Shown one piece after another: positions 17,480 to 24,553 of a stretch of 37,189 nt of DNA. Made by a program: the position numbers and the translations under genes. Each line of letters opens with the position of its first letter. The stretch's first letter is position 1. This DNA comes from Streptomyces sp. Isolate_45 (GTDB lineage Bacteria; Actinomycetota; Actinomycetes; Streptomycetales; Streptomycetaceae): NCBI RefSeq assembly GCF_024721315.2, contig NZ_JANFAK020000031.1, forward strand, positions 1 through 37,189. Reading direction: 5' to 3'. The notes beneath the pieces are model-generated. The model was not told the origin of the DNA, did not search any database, and worked only from the letters and a program-made list of their open reading frames with translations.

Positions 17480-18345
17480 TCAGCGGGCCGCGGTCGACCG
17501 CATCCCGGCGAGGAACTCGGTCGTCGCCGCGACCACTTCGGGGTCGCGGAGGATGCGCCGGTGACCGAGCCCCCGGGTCTCGATCAGCCGGGCACGCTCC
17601 CCGTAGGACTCCGCGAGCGCCCGCGACTGGGCGGGAGCGGTCGTGTCGTCCTCGGTGTCGTGCACGAGCAGGATGCGTTCCGGGCCGGGCCCGGGTCCAC
17701 CCGGGCATCCAGGCGGCGCCAGATGTCCGGAACTCCGGCGAAGAGCCGGTTTTCCACGTGGCCGCGCAGCGCCCGTACGACGGCCGGCCCGGCGGGCAGG
17801 GAGCGGCGGAACCCCTCGATGACGTAGTCGAAGTGGGCCACGCCCCCGATACCGACCACGCGCTCCACCCGCATGCCGTCCCGCAGCGTGAACAGGGTCG
17901 ACAGGACCCCGATGGAGTGGGCGACGATGGCGGAGAACTCGCCGTGTTCGCGGTGCAGGCCGTTGATGATCTCGCGGAAGTCGCGTATCGAGGCGGCCCG
18001 GCCGCCGGACTCGCCGTGTCCGGGGGCGTCGAAGGCCACCACGGTGTGACCCTGGGCGCGGAGCGCCTCCACGAAAGCGGCGAACCGCGAGGCGCGCGAG
18101 GACCAGCCGTGCACCAACAGCACCGGGCGCGGGCCGTCACCCCACCCGTACGTGGTGACGGACGCGCCGTTGACGGTCAACCACCCTCTCTCGGCCCGCC
18201 CCATCACCTCGACCTCCGCCGGCCGCAGCGGGGGCCGGCCGAGGGGACGGATGAACAACGCGAACGCGGCCTTCCCCGCGAGCCCCGGGGCCACCCGGGC
18301 GGCGATGTCGAGGGTGACGCTCACAAGTGCAGCCATGGGACGCAT
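17480..18345 (-). pseudogene. Alpha/beta-fold hydrolase, frameshifted
   Basis: The gene starts at ATG 18345, with GAGGAG five bases upstream. It has the oxyanion segment VLLVHGWSSRASRF, the FDAPGHGESGG strand-turn and the nucleophile elbow VAHSIGVLS with Ser. At 17681-17695 (CGGGCCGGGCCCGGG on the plus strand) the frame is lost. The expected continuation, ILLVHDTEDDTTAP and GLGHRRILRDPEVV carrying the catalytic His, is in another frame ending at 17480. Removing five bases (or +2/-1 changes) gives about 286 residues, the normal size. As read, the protein lacks its catalytic histidine. Sequence error and real inactivation are both possible. An operator shared with the TetR gene lies upstream. 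Confidence 0.78.
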
Positions 18346-18407
18346 GCCCACTCCTCAGGATCTCCGCGGAACCGACTGACGTCGGTCGGACCATGGAAAA
18401 ATGTTAG

Positions 18408-18421
18408 CACGACCGTTCGTG
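18408..18421 (-). promoter_or_regulatory. TetR operator candidate at the hydrolase promoter
   Basis: CACGA-CCGT-TCGTG has perfect 5-bp arms 63 bp upstream of the hydrolase start. The core ACGACCGTTCGT differs by one base from the site in front of the TetR gene. A further imperfect dyad lies at 18372-18389. Confidence 0.6.
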
Positions 18422-18647
18422 TTTATTCTGTGACGCCATCCCCTTGCCGGGACGTCCCGTGAAGTAGGTGCCGCTCGGTGGAACCGATGGCCGTCGCGGG
18501 GCCGAGACGGAAGTGGCGCACTGTCAGGCGGTGCTCGGTGGGTGGGAGGTCAAGCTCCGGGGTGGCCGACGGGAAGGCTGGTCACGAGGCCCGAAGGCTG
18601 TCCAAACTCTTTGGCGCTTCCACAAGATCGATGTTCTACTCCCTGCC

Positions 18648-19553
18648 ATGACCACCTCAACGAAGCTTTCCCCGGCCCCCGTCATCGGTGAGACGATCCG
18701 GCTCCTGACCGAGCACTACGTGTTCCCCGAGCCCGCCGAACAGCTCGCCGCCCTGCTCCAAGGACGCCTCGCCGAGGGCGCCTACGACGTCGACGACGCC
18801 GAGGAGCTCGCCCGGTTGGTCACCGCGGACCTGCAGTCCGTCAACGGCGACCGACACCTGAGGCTGAAGCACCATGCCGACCCGGTGTCCCCGGAGCGCG
18901 GGGCCGCCACCCTGGACGCCATGCGCAGGGACTTCGAGAGCTCGCTGGGCGGTGTGCCCAGGGTGCAGTTGCTCGACGGGGAGGTCGCCGTGGTGGAGCT
19001 CGCACCGATGCTGTTTCCGCTGGACTGGGCCGCCGAACCCCTCGCCGCCGCGCTCACCCTGGCCTCCCGCGCGAAGGCGCTGATCATCGACCTCCGCGCC
19101 AACCGTGGCGGCGACCCGGACACGGTCGCCTTCGTCTGCAGTTACCTCCTCGACGAGCGCACCCACCTCAACACCATGCACTGGCGGGGCGGCGAGCGCA
19201 GCGAGCAGTCCTGGAGCCTGCCGCACGTCCCCGGCGCGCGGTTCGGTGGCGGCAAGCCGTTGTACGTGCTGTCCGGCGACACCACCTTCTCCGCCGCTGA
19301 AGAGCTGGCGTACGACCTCCAGCAGCTCGGCCGCGCCGTCGTCGTCGGCGAGCGCACCCGCGGCGGCGCGCATCCGTGCCAGGGCTGGACGGTGCACCCG
19401 CACCTGGAAGCCACCATCCCAGTCGGCCGCGCCGTCAACCCCGTCTCCCACGCGAACTGGGAGGGCACCGGCGTACAGCCGGACGTCCCTTGCGCTGCCG
19501 CCGACTCCCTCTCCCGCGCACACGCACTGGCCCTGGCCCGACTGGCAGGCTGA
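18648..19553 (+). CDS. S41 family peptidase (tail-specific protease-like)
   Basis: This 301-residue protein has a short N-terminal helical domain (about 10-70, HYVFPEPAEQLAALLQGRL) as in the IRBP/retinol-binding-like branch of S41. The catalytic core is LIIDLRANRGGDPDTVAF, then LSGDTTFSAAEELAYDLQ carrying the expected nucleophile serine, and VVGERTRGGAHP. No signal peptide is visible, so it is probably cytoplasmic. ATG at 18648 gives normal length; the frame is open from 18468 but that part is not family-like. No ribosome site is clear, so a leaderless transcript is possible. Its substrate is unknown. TTGGCG at 18611 may be a -35 element. Confidence 0.88.
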   Translation: MTTSTKLSPAPVIGETIRLLTEHYVFPEPAEQLAALLQGRLAEGAYDVDDAEELARLVTADLQSVNGDRHLRLKHHADPVSPERGAATLDAMRRDFESSLGGVPRVQLLDGEVAVVELAPMLFPLDWAAEPLAAALTLASRAKALIIDLRANRGGDPDTVAFVCSYLLDERTHLNTMHWRGGERSEQSWSLPHVPGARFGGGKPLYVLSGDTTFSAAEELAYDLQQLGRAVVVGERTRGGAHPCQGWTVHPHLEATIPVGRAVNPVSHANWEGTGVQPDVPCAAADSLSRAHALALARLAG

Positions 19554-19686
19554 CCCGTTCCTGGTCATCGGCGGCGCTGCGCGCGGCGGCCCCCTCCCCA
19601 CCGCGTCCGAGCGGGCCGGGTTAGCCGTCGAACGCCCGGATCGAATATCCCGGGACCGCGGCCCCGGGCGCCACTAGGGTGGCTCG

Positions 19687-20121
19687 ATGTCATCGACAAA
19701 GCAGTTCCAAGTCACCTTCGACTGCGCGGAACCCGAGCGCGTCGCCCGCTTCTGGTGCGAGGTGTTGGGGTACGTCGCACCAACGCCGCCGGAGGGGTTC
19801 GCCACTTGGGACGATTTCAACGGCTCGCTGCCGTCCGAGCAGCGGGATTCCTGGTTCGCCTGCAGTGATCCCTCGGGGGTGGGCCCGCGCATGTACTTCC
19901 AGCGGGTTCCCGAAGGCAAGGTCGTCAAGAACCGGTTGCACCTCGACGTGCGGGTCGCCACCGGGCTCGTGGGTGAGGAGCGTCTCGCCACCCTTGAGGC
20001 CGAATGCGCACGACTGGTCGCGCTCGGCGCGGTGCGCGTGCGGCTCCTGGCCGCCGATGAGGAGAACGAGTCGTGCATCGTGATGCAGGACGTCGAGGGC
20101 AACGAGTTCTGTATCGACTGA
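19687..20121 (+). CDS. VOC family protein (glyoxalase/bleomycin-resistance fold)
   Basis: This 144-residue protein starts QFQVTFDCAEPERVARFWCEVLGY, the classic opening strand and helix of VOC proteins. It continues with PRMYFQRVPEGKVVKNRLHLDV and ends MQDVEGNEFCID. The His in RLHLDV and the terminal Glu in GNEFC are likely metal or ligand positions. Streptomyces genomes contain many such paralogues, and the substrate is unknown. The short upstream region has TAGGGT about 13 bp before ATG, suggesting a leaderless mRNA. Confidence 0.9.
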   Translation: MSSTKQFQVTFDCAEPERVARFWCEVLGYVAPTPPEGFATWDDFNGSLPSEQRDSWFACSDPSGVGPRMYFQRVPEGKVVKNRLHLDVRVATGLVGEERLATLEAECARLVALGAVRVRLLAADEENESCIVMQDVEGNEFCID

Positions 20122-20160
20122 GGGCCCGCGAACACCGGGCTCGTGTCCCGCTCGACGGAC

Positions 20161-20188
20161 GGCCGCCCGGGTCGGGGTACGGGCGGCC
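20161..20188 (+). terminator. GC hairpin after the VOC gene
   Basis: GGCCGCCCG (20161-20169) pairs perfectly with CGGGCGGCC (20180-20188), a 9-bp stem with a 10-nt loop, 39 bp after the stop. Confidence 0.65.
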
Positions 20189-20206
20189 GCCTCCGTAGGT
20201 GAGCGC

Positions 20207-20690
20207 ATGGTCCGATCAGGCGGGGCGGGGGACGGGTCCGCGCGGACGGTGCTGCGACTCGCCTTGAGCGAGTTGGACGCGCGGCTCGCCGCGGAGGCCG
20301 AGCGCGGGCCCGGAACACGCCGCCGCTTGGAGCACCCGGTGGGGCGACCGCGCACACCGGCGTCCGCTTTCCCGCGGCCGGAGTTGGAGGAACGACTCGT
20401 CCGCCACGTCGACGCGGGCGATTCCCTCGCCCGCGATCAAATGGCCCGCGTCCTGGCCGGTGCCTGCGGCGAAGAGGCCCTTCCCCGCCCTGCCGCGCGC
20501 CCTGGCGGGTGATGACATCGACGACGGGGACACGTTGCGGCTCGACGTCCTCGCCCTGCTCCGCGCAGGGCCCGACACCGCGCTCGGGCTGGCCCTGGAG
20601 TGCGTCGCCCCGGCCGAACCCGGAACTCGGCCGGCCGGCCGGCCGACCGGTCGGCTGAGCGACCGGTCGGCTGAGCGGCTGAGCGGCTGA
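20207..20690 (+). pseudogene. Hypothetical protein, probably frameshifted
   Basis: The frame from ATG 20207 (AGGTGAG upstream) encodes a charged, helical protein (LRLALSELDARLAAEAERG, DSLARDQMARVLAGACGEEALP) and stops at 20512. The next frame continues naturally from about 20480 (ALAGDDIDDGDTLRLDVLALLRAG, then ALGLALECVAPAEPG). Deleting one C in the CCCC run near 20483-20486 joins them into 160 residues with a faint HEAT-like helical pattern. The joined C-terminus runs into an 8-bp tandem repeat. I do not recognise the family. The codon bias of both halves looks coding, but this is a weak call. Confidence 0.45.
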
Positions 20691-20715
20691 GCGGCTGAGC
20701 GGCTGAGCGGCTGAG
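20668..20715. repeat. 8-bp tandem repeat, six perfect copies
   Basis: CGGCTGAG is repeated six times without error between the hypothetical gene and the convergent HAD gene. Because eight is not a multiple of three and the unit holds TGA, gain or loss of units would change where the upstream frame ends. Perfect identity suggests recent or ongoing slippage. Confidence 0.92.
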
Positions 20716-20779
20716 CGTGCGTCTCGACCTGGTCCACGTACACGACGGCGTCGGCCAGGACGATCGCGGCCGGTACGCC

Positions 20780-21301
20780 CTACGCGGTCGGCGGGATCAG
20801 CAGGCCGGGAAGGGCGGTCAGCCAGCGGGTGAGGGCGTCGAAGTCCGTGTCGGTGAGGCCGGTGCGGGGGTCGACCCGGTGCAGGAAGGTGGGCTGCGGA
20901 TGGTGGGCGGCCGCCCAGGCCCGGTCGGCCGGAGTGATCTCGTCGTCGAACCAGGCGAACGCGCGATCCCCCGCCCAGGCCAGGAGCGGGCGGGTCTTCC
21001 AGTGCAGTCCGTCCCGGCCCTCGTCGGCGGACGGCTCCGGCCATTCGACCACGGGCAGTTCGGGCAGTCCCAGGGCCGGGGCGACGCTCTCGTTGGCCTC
21101 CCCGACCCAGGTGGTGGCCCACACCGGATCACACGGCAGCGTCAACAGTCGCGCGCCGATGGCGGGGTCGAGCCGGGCGAGCAGCGGATTGCCGGAGGCC
21201 TCCCACTGCCCCGGGTGCGTGCGGTACCCCGTCCCGCCGAAGGGAATCAGCGGCCCGTCGACATCCAGGAACAACAAGGGGCGACGCCGTACGTCAACCA
21301 T
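20780..21301 (-). CDS. HAD-like phosphatase domain protein
   Basis: This 173-residue protein begins RRPLLFLDVDGPLIPFGG. DxDGP matches HAD motif I, whose first Asp is the phosphoryl-accepting nucleophile in the family. A later acidic pair, WFDDEITPADRAW, may be the motif IV metal site. The cap is minimal. GGAG lies five bases before ATG 21301. The gene overlaps the last bases of the DUF3626 gene by 8 bp, so translation is probably coupled. The substrate is unknown; end-processing of nucleic acid or a nucleotide phosphatase role is only a guess. Confidence 0.82.
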   Translation of the reverse strand: MVDVRRRPLLFLDVDGPLIPFGGTGYRTHPGQWEASGNPLLARLDPAIGARLLTLPCDPVWATTWVGEANESVAPALGLPELPVVEWPEPSADEGRDGLHWKTRPLLAWAGDRAFAWFDDEITPADRAWAAAHHPQPTFLHRVDPRTGLTDTDFDALTRWLTALPGLLIPPTA

Positions 21302-22217
21302 GCGCGCTCCATGGCGACCGGCCGCCGCCGAGTGCGGCCCCCTCCGCCGCTCCCGTAGCCACCGGTTCATCGGCGGCGTGCGCGGGCGAGCCGAATCGCG
21401 CCAGATAGTGCCACACCTTCTTGACCGCCTGGGGGTCATGGAGGCCGGCCCGTGCGGCGTCGCCGACGATCCGGGGATCGAGTACGCCGTCGACCGCGAT
21501 CCGGGCGCCCAGGTCGACGTGTTCCCGGCCGCGATAGCCGGGGTGACGTCGGAGTTCCTCGACCCCGAGTCGAAAGCCGGGGTGCCACTCCACCGGGCAG
21601 CCGAGACGCAGGGCCGAAGCCTCCACCGTCGTGCCCCGGTAGCAGGGGTCCAGGACCAGCGCCTCGGCATGGGAGCGCGGCCGGACCGGGCCGTGGACCT
21701 GGGCCTCGATGTAGTCGTCGAGGTCGTCCTGCTGATCCGCGAGGGCGATACCGAGGAGCCCCATGCGCGCCGCGACTCCGAAATCCGAGGGTTCGAGGAA
21801 GCTGTCCGGGTAGCAGAACGTGGTCCGCTCCATCGCCTCGGCGGACAGGCGGAAGTGGGCGGAGCCGAAGCGTGGCGCTCCGCCGAACGGCTTGCGGCGA
21901 AAGTTCAACGCCCCGTAGACCGGGCGCTCATGAGCGGCCGCCCCGTCGTACGCCCCGTCGAAGATTCGGCTCTCCCAACGCCACCGGTCGCCACCGGGAT
22001 GCGCGGTCAGACCACCGTTGCTGGTTCCCGTGACGAACTGCGAACGGTAGACGCCGGACTCGGCCAGGGCGTCCAGGATCGGCTTGCCCTGAATCAGACG
22101 GTCCGGGTGGAAGTTGAGGGTGACCCGCAGCATCGGGTCCGCGGGAGGTCCCGATGCCAGTTCGGCAACGTGCCGAAGGGCACGTTCCCGTGGCGTCGGG
22201 GAGGCGGCGGAGTTCAT
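21294..22217 (-). CDS. DUF3626 domain-containing protein
   Basis: This 307-residue protein matches DUF3626 as I remember it: RVTLNFHPDRLIQGKPILDAL, YRSQFVTGTSNGGLTAHPGG, RPVYGALNFRRKPFGGAPRFGSAHF and a C-terminal EWHPGFRLGVEELRRHPGYRG. Its function is unknown. Conserved His, Asp and Arg in the HPDR and FGSAHF segments suggest an enzyme. I chose ATG 22217 (MNSAAS) over an upstream ATG at 22253. The 3' end overlaps the HAD start by 8 bp, so the two proteins probably act together. Confidence 0.85.
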   Translation of the reverse strand: MNSAASPTPRERALRHVAELASGPPADPMLRVTLNFHPDRLIQGKPILDALAESGVYRSQFVTGTSNGGLTAHPGGDRWRWESRIFDGAYDGAAAHERPVYGALNFRRKPFGGAPRFGSAHFRLSAEAMERTTFCYPDSFLEPSDFGVAARMGLLGIALADQQDDLDDYIEAQVHGPVRPRSHAEALVLDPCYRGTTVEASALRLGCPVEWHPGFRLGVEELRRHPGYRGREHVDLGARIAVDGVLDPRIVGDAARAGLHDPQAVKKVWHYLARFGSPAHAADEPVATGAAEGAALGGGRSPWSAHG

Positions 22218-22321
22218 CCGCACAGTGTTCCCCAAAGTGATCCATCGGCGCACGTGGGTTGTCCGCCGGCGACCGGGCCTCGGCCGGCCGAGCGCCGCTC
22301 GCCACGCCGGCCGACGATCTC

Positions 22322-23365
22322 CTAGGCGGTGTCGGGGGCGGCCGGGGGATCCTCGTGTTTCGCCCGGCTCGGCTGGACCCTCTTGGGCTCGCCCGGCATC
22401 TTGGGGTAGTCCGGGGGGTACGGCATGTCGCCGAGTCCGTGCTCGTGCTCCTGCCGGTCGGCGAGTTCCAGGGTCGTGTCGAGCGAGAAGGCGTGGTCGT
22501 CCATCTCGGCGTGCAGGTCACCGAGTTCGGCGAAGCGTGCCGGCATCGTCACGATGTCGAAGTCGCGCGGTTCCGCGTCGTCCACCTCGTCCCAGCCCAA
22601 CGGCGCCGAGACCGGGGCGTGGGGGCGTGGGCGGACGGAGTAGGCGGAGGCGATCGTCCGGTCGCGCGCCGTCTGGTTGTAGTCCACGAAGATGCGCTCG
22701 CCGCGCTCCTCCTTCCACCAGGCCGTGGTGACCTTGCCCGGCATCCGCCGCTCCAACTCCCTGCCCAGGGCGATGGCGCAGCGCCGGACCTCGGTGAACG
22801 TCCAGCGGGGTGCGATCGGCACGAAGACGTGCAGGCCGCGCCCGCCCGAGGTCTTGGGCCAGCCCCGCAGCCCCAGTTCGTCCAGCAGGGCCCGCAGTTC
22901 GTGGGCGGCGGCCACCGCGTGGTGGTAGTCGGTGCCGGGCTGTGGGTCCAGGTCGATGCGGAGTTCATCGGGCCGGTCGGTGTCGTCGCGGCGCACCGGC
23001 CAGGGGTGGAAGGTGAGGCAGCCGAGGTTGGCGGCCCACAGGACGGCGGCGGGCTCGGTCGGGCAGATCTCGTCCGCCGTGCGCCCGCTGGGGAAGGCGA
23101 TGTGGGCGGTCGGGATCCAGTCGGGCAGGTTCTTGGGTGCCCGCTTCTGGAAGAAGGACTCGCCCTCCACCCCGTCCGGGAACCGTTCCAAGGTCGTGGG
23201 TCGGTTGCGCAGGGCACGCGTGATGCCGTCGGCGACGGCCAGGTAGTACTCGGCGACGTCCCTCTTGGTGAGTCCCCGCTCGGGGAAGTAGATCTTGTCC
23301 GGACTGGACAGTCGTACCGCCCGTCCACCCGCGTCGAGCTCGATCGCACCACCCGCAGCAGCCAT
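22322..23365 (-). CDS. ligD: LigD-type primase/polymerase (NHEJ polymerase domain)
   Basis: This 347-residue stand-alone polymerase domain is of the archaeo-eukaryotic primase fold used in bacterial non-homologous end joining to fill gaps, often with ribonucleotides. The catalytic acids are in ELRIDLDPQPGTDY. Nucleotide- and 5'-phosphate-binding parts include LSSPDKIYFPERGLTKRDV, FQKRAPKNLPDWI and KTSGGRGLHVFVPI. In Streptomyces the LigD functions are commonly split over several genes, as here. It is divergent from an ATP-dependent ligase gene 75 bp away. ATG 23365 lacks a ribosome site and may be leaderless. No Ku gene is in the window. Confidence 0.93.
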   Translation of the reverse strand: MAAAGGAIELDAGGRAVRLSSPDKIYFPERGLTKRDVAEYYLAVADGITRALRNRPTTLERFPDGVEGESFFQKRAPKNLPDWIPTAHIAFPSGRTADEICPTEPAAVLWAANLGCLTFHPWPVRRDDTDRPDELRIDLDPQPGTDYHHAVAAAHELRALLDELGLRGWPKTSGGRGLHVFVPIAPRWTFTEVRRCAIALGRELERRMPGKVTTAWWKEERGERIFVDYNQTARDRTIASAYSVRPRPHAPVSAPLGWDEVDDAEPRDFDIVTMPARFAELGDLHAEMDDHAFSLDTTLELADRQEHEHGLGDMPYPPDYPKMPGEPKRVQPSRAKHEDPPAAPDTA

Positions 23366-23425
23366 GTGCGCCACGGTAGGCGGGCTCGCCCGGGTGCGCA
23401 TACCGGGCGGGTCCGGACGCACCGG

Positions 23426-23439
23426 CGCAGAATTCTGCG
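23426..23439 (+). promoter_or_regulatory. Perfect 14-bp palindrome abutting the ligase start
   Basis: CGCAGAATTCTGCG is a perfect palindrome ending one base before the ligase ATG at 23441, in the divergent gap between the polymerase and ligase genes. A repressor there would block a leaderless ligase transcript. The binding factor is unknown. Confidence 0.5.
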
Positions 23440-23440
23440 T

Positions 23441-24508
23441 ATGGATCTGCCGGTGATGCCCCCCGTGAAACCGATGCTCGCCAAGTCCGTGTCCGCGATC
23501 CCGGCCGGCATGCAGTACGAGGCCAAATGGGACGGCTTCCGGGCGATCGTGTACCGCGACGGCGCGGAGGTCGAGATCGGCAGCCGCACCGGTAAGAGCC
23601 TGACCAGGTACTTTCCCGAGCTGGTGGCGGCCCTGCGGGACAACCTGCCGGATCGCTGCGTGGTCGACGGGGAGATCGTGATCGTGCACGACGGGCGCCT
23701 CGACTTCGACCGGCTGACCGAACGCATCCACCCCGCCGCCTCCCGCGTGAAATTTCTCGCCGGGACGACACCCTCCAGTTTCATCGCCTTCGACCTGCTC
23801 GCCCTCGGCGACGACACCTTCCTCGACACCCCGCTCGCCGAACGCCGCAGCGCCCTGGTCCGGGTCCTCTCCACAGCCCGTCCCCCCGTCCACCTCGCGC
23901 CCGCGACCACCGATCCCGCGCTCGCGCGGGAATGGTTCGAGCAGTTCGAGGGCGCGGGCCTGGACGGGGTGATCGCGAAGCCCCTCGATCTCCCGTACCG
24001 GCCCGATGCCCGCCTCATGTTCAAGATCAAGCACGAGCGTACGGCCGACGTCGTCGTCGCGGGTTTCCGTTTCCACAAGAGCGGTCCGATCATCGGATCG
24101 CTCCTTCTCGGTCTCCACGACCAGCACGGAACCCTCCAGCACGTCGGCGTCTGCGCGGCCTTCCCCATGAAGCGCCGCGCCGAAATGGTCGAGGAACTCG
24201 AACCGCTGCGCATGGACGACCCTCACGGGCATCCCTGGGCGGCCTGGGCCGAGGAATCCGCGCACGAGAGCGCCCGGCTGCCCGGTGCCCAGAGTCGCTG
24301 GACCGGCAAGAAGGACCTCTCCTGGGTGCCGCTGCGCCCCGAGCGCGTCTGCGAGGTCGCCTACGACCACATGGAGGGCGACCGTTTCCGGCACACGGCC
24401 CAGTTCCGCCGCTGGCGCCCGGACCGGACCCCGCAAAGTTGCGCCTACGCCCAGTTGGAGGAGGTCGTCGGCTACGACCTCGCCGAGGTACTGGGAGCCG
24501 GGGGCTGA
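23441..24508 (+). CDS. ATP-dependent DNA ligase (LigC/LigD ligase-domain type)
   Basis: This 355-residue ligase seals nicks through an enzyme-adenylate. The nucleophile is Lys29 in motif I, EAKWDGFRA. Motif III is FIAFDLLALG, motif IV LDGVIAKPLDLPY and motif V MFKIKH. An OB-fold with the C-terminal RFRHTAQFRRWRPD follows. It is full length for LigC-like enzymes. It is divergent from the NHEJ polymerase gene, so the two likely act together in end joining. ATG at 23441 has no ribosome site and directly follows a palindrome. It is convergent with a flavoprotein gene. Confidence 0.94.
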   Translation: MDLPVMPPVKPMLAKSVSAIPAGMQYEAKWDGFRAIVYRDGAEVEIGSRTGKSLTRYFPELVAALRDNLPDRCVVDGEIVIVHDGRLDFDRLTERIHPAASRVKFLAGTTPSSFIAFDLLALGDDTFLDTPLAERRSALVRVLSTARPPVHLAPATTDPALAREWFEQFEGAGLDGVIAKPLDLPYRPDARLMFKIKHERTADVVVAGFRFHKSGPIIGSLLLGLHDQHGTLQHVGVCAAFPMKRRAEMVEELEPLRMDDPHGHPWAAWAEESAHESARLPGAQSRWTGKKDLSWVPLRPERVCEVAYDHMEGDRFRHTAQFRRWRPDRTPQSCAYAQLEEVVGYDLAEVLGAGG

Positions 24509-24553
24509 CGCCCCGACCGCCGCCCCCTGCGCGGACGGACCGCGCCGGGTGGC

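Noticed and set aside
8722..20715. Possible CRISPR array or mobile element from the tandem repeats
   Set aside because: Repeats are contiguous, with no spacers, and the units differ at each site. No Cas, transposase or integrase gene is present.
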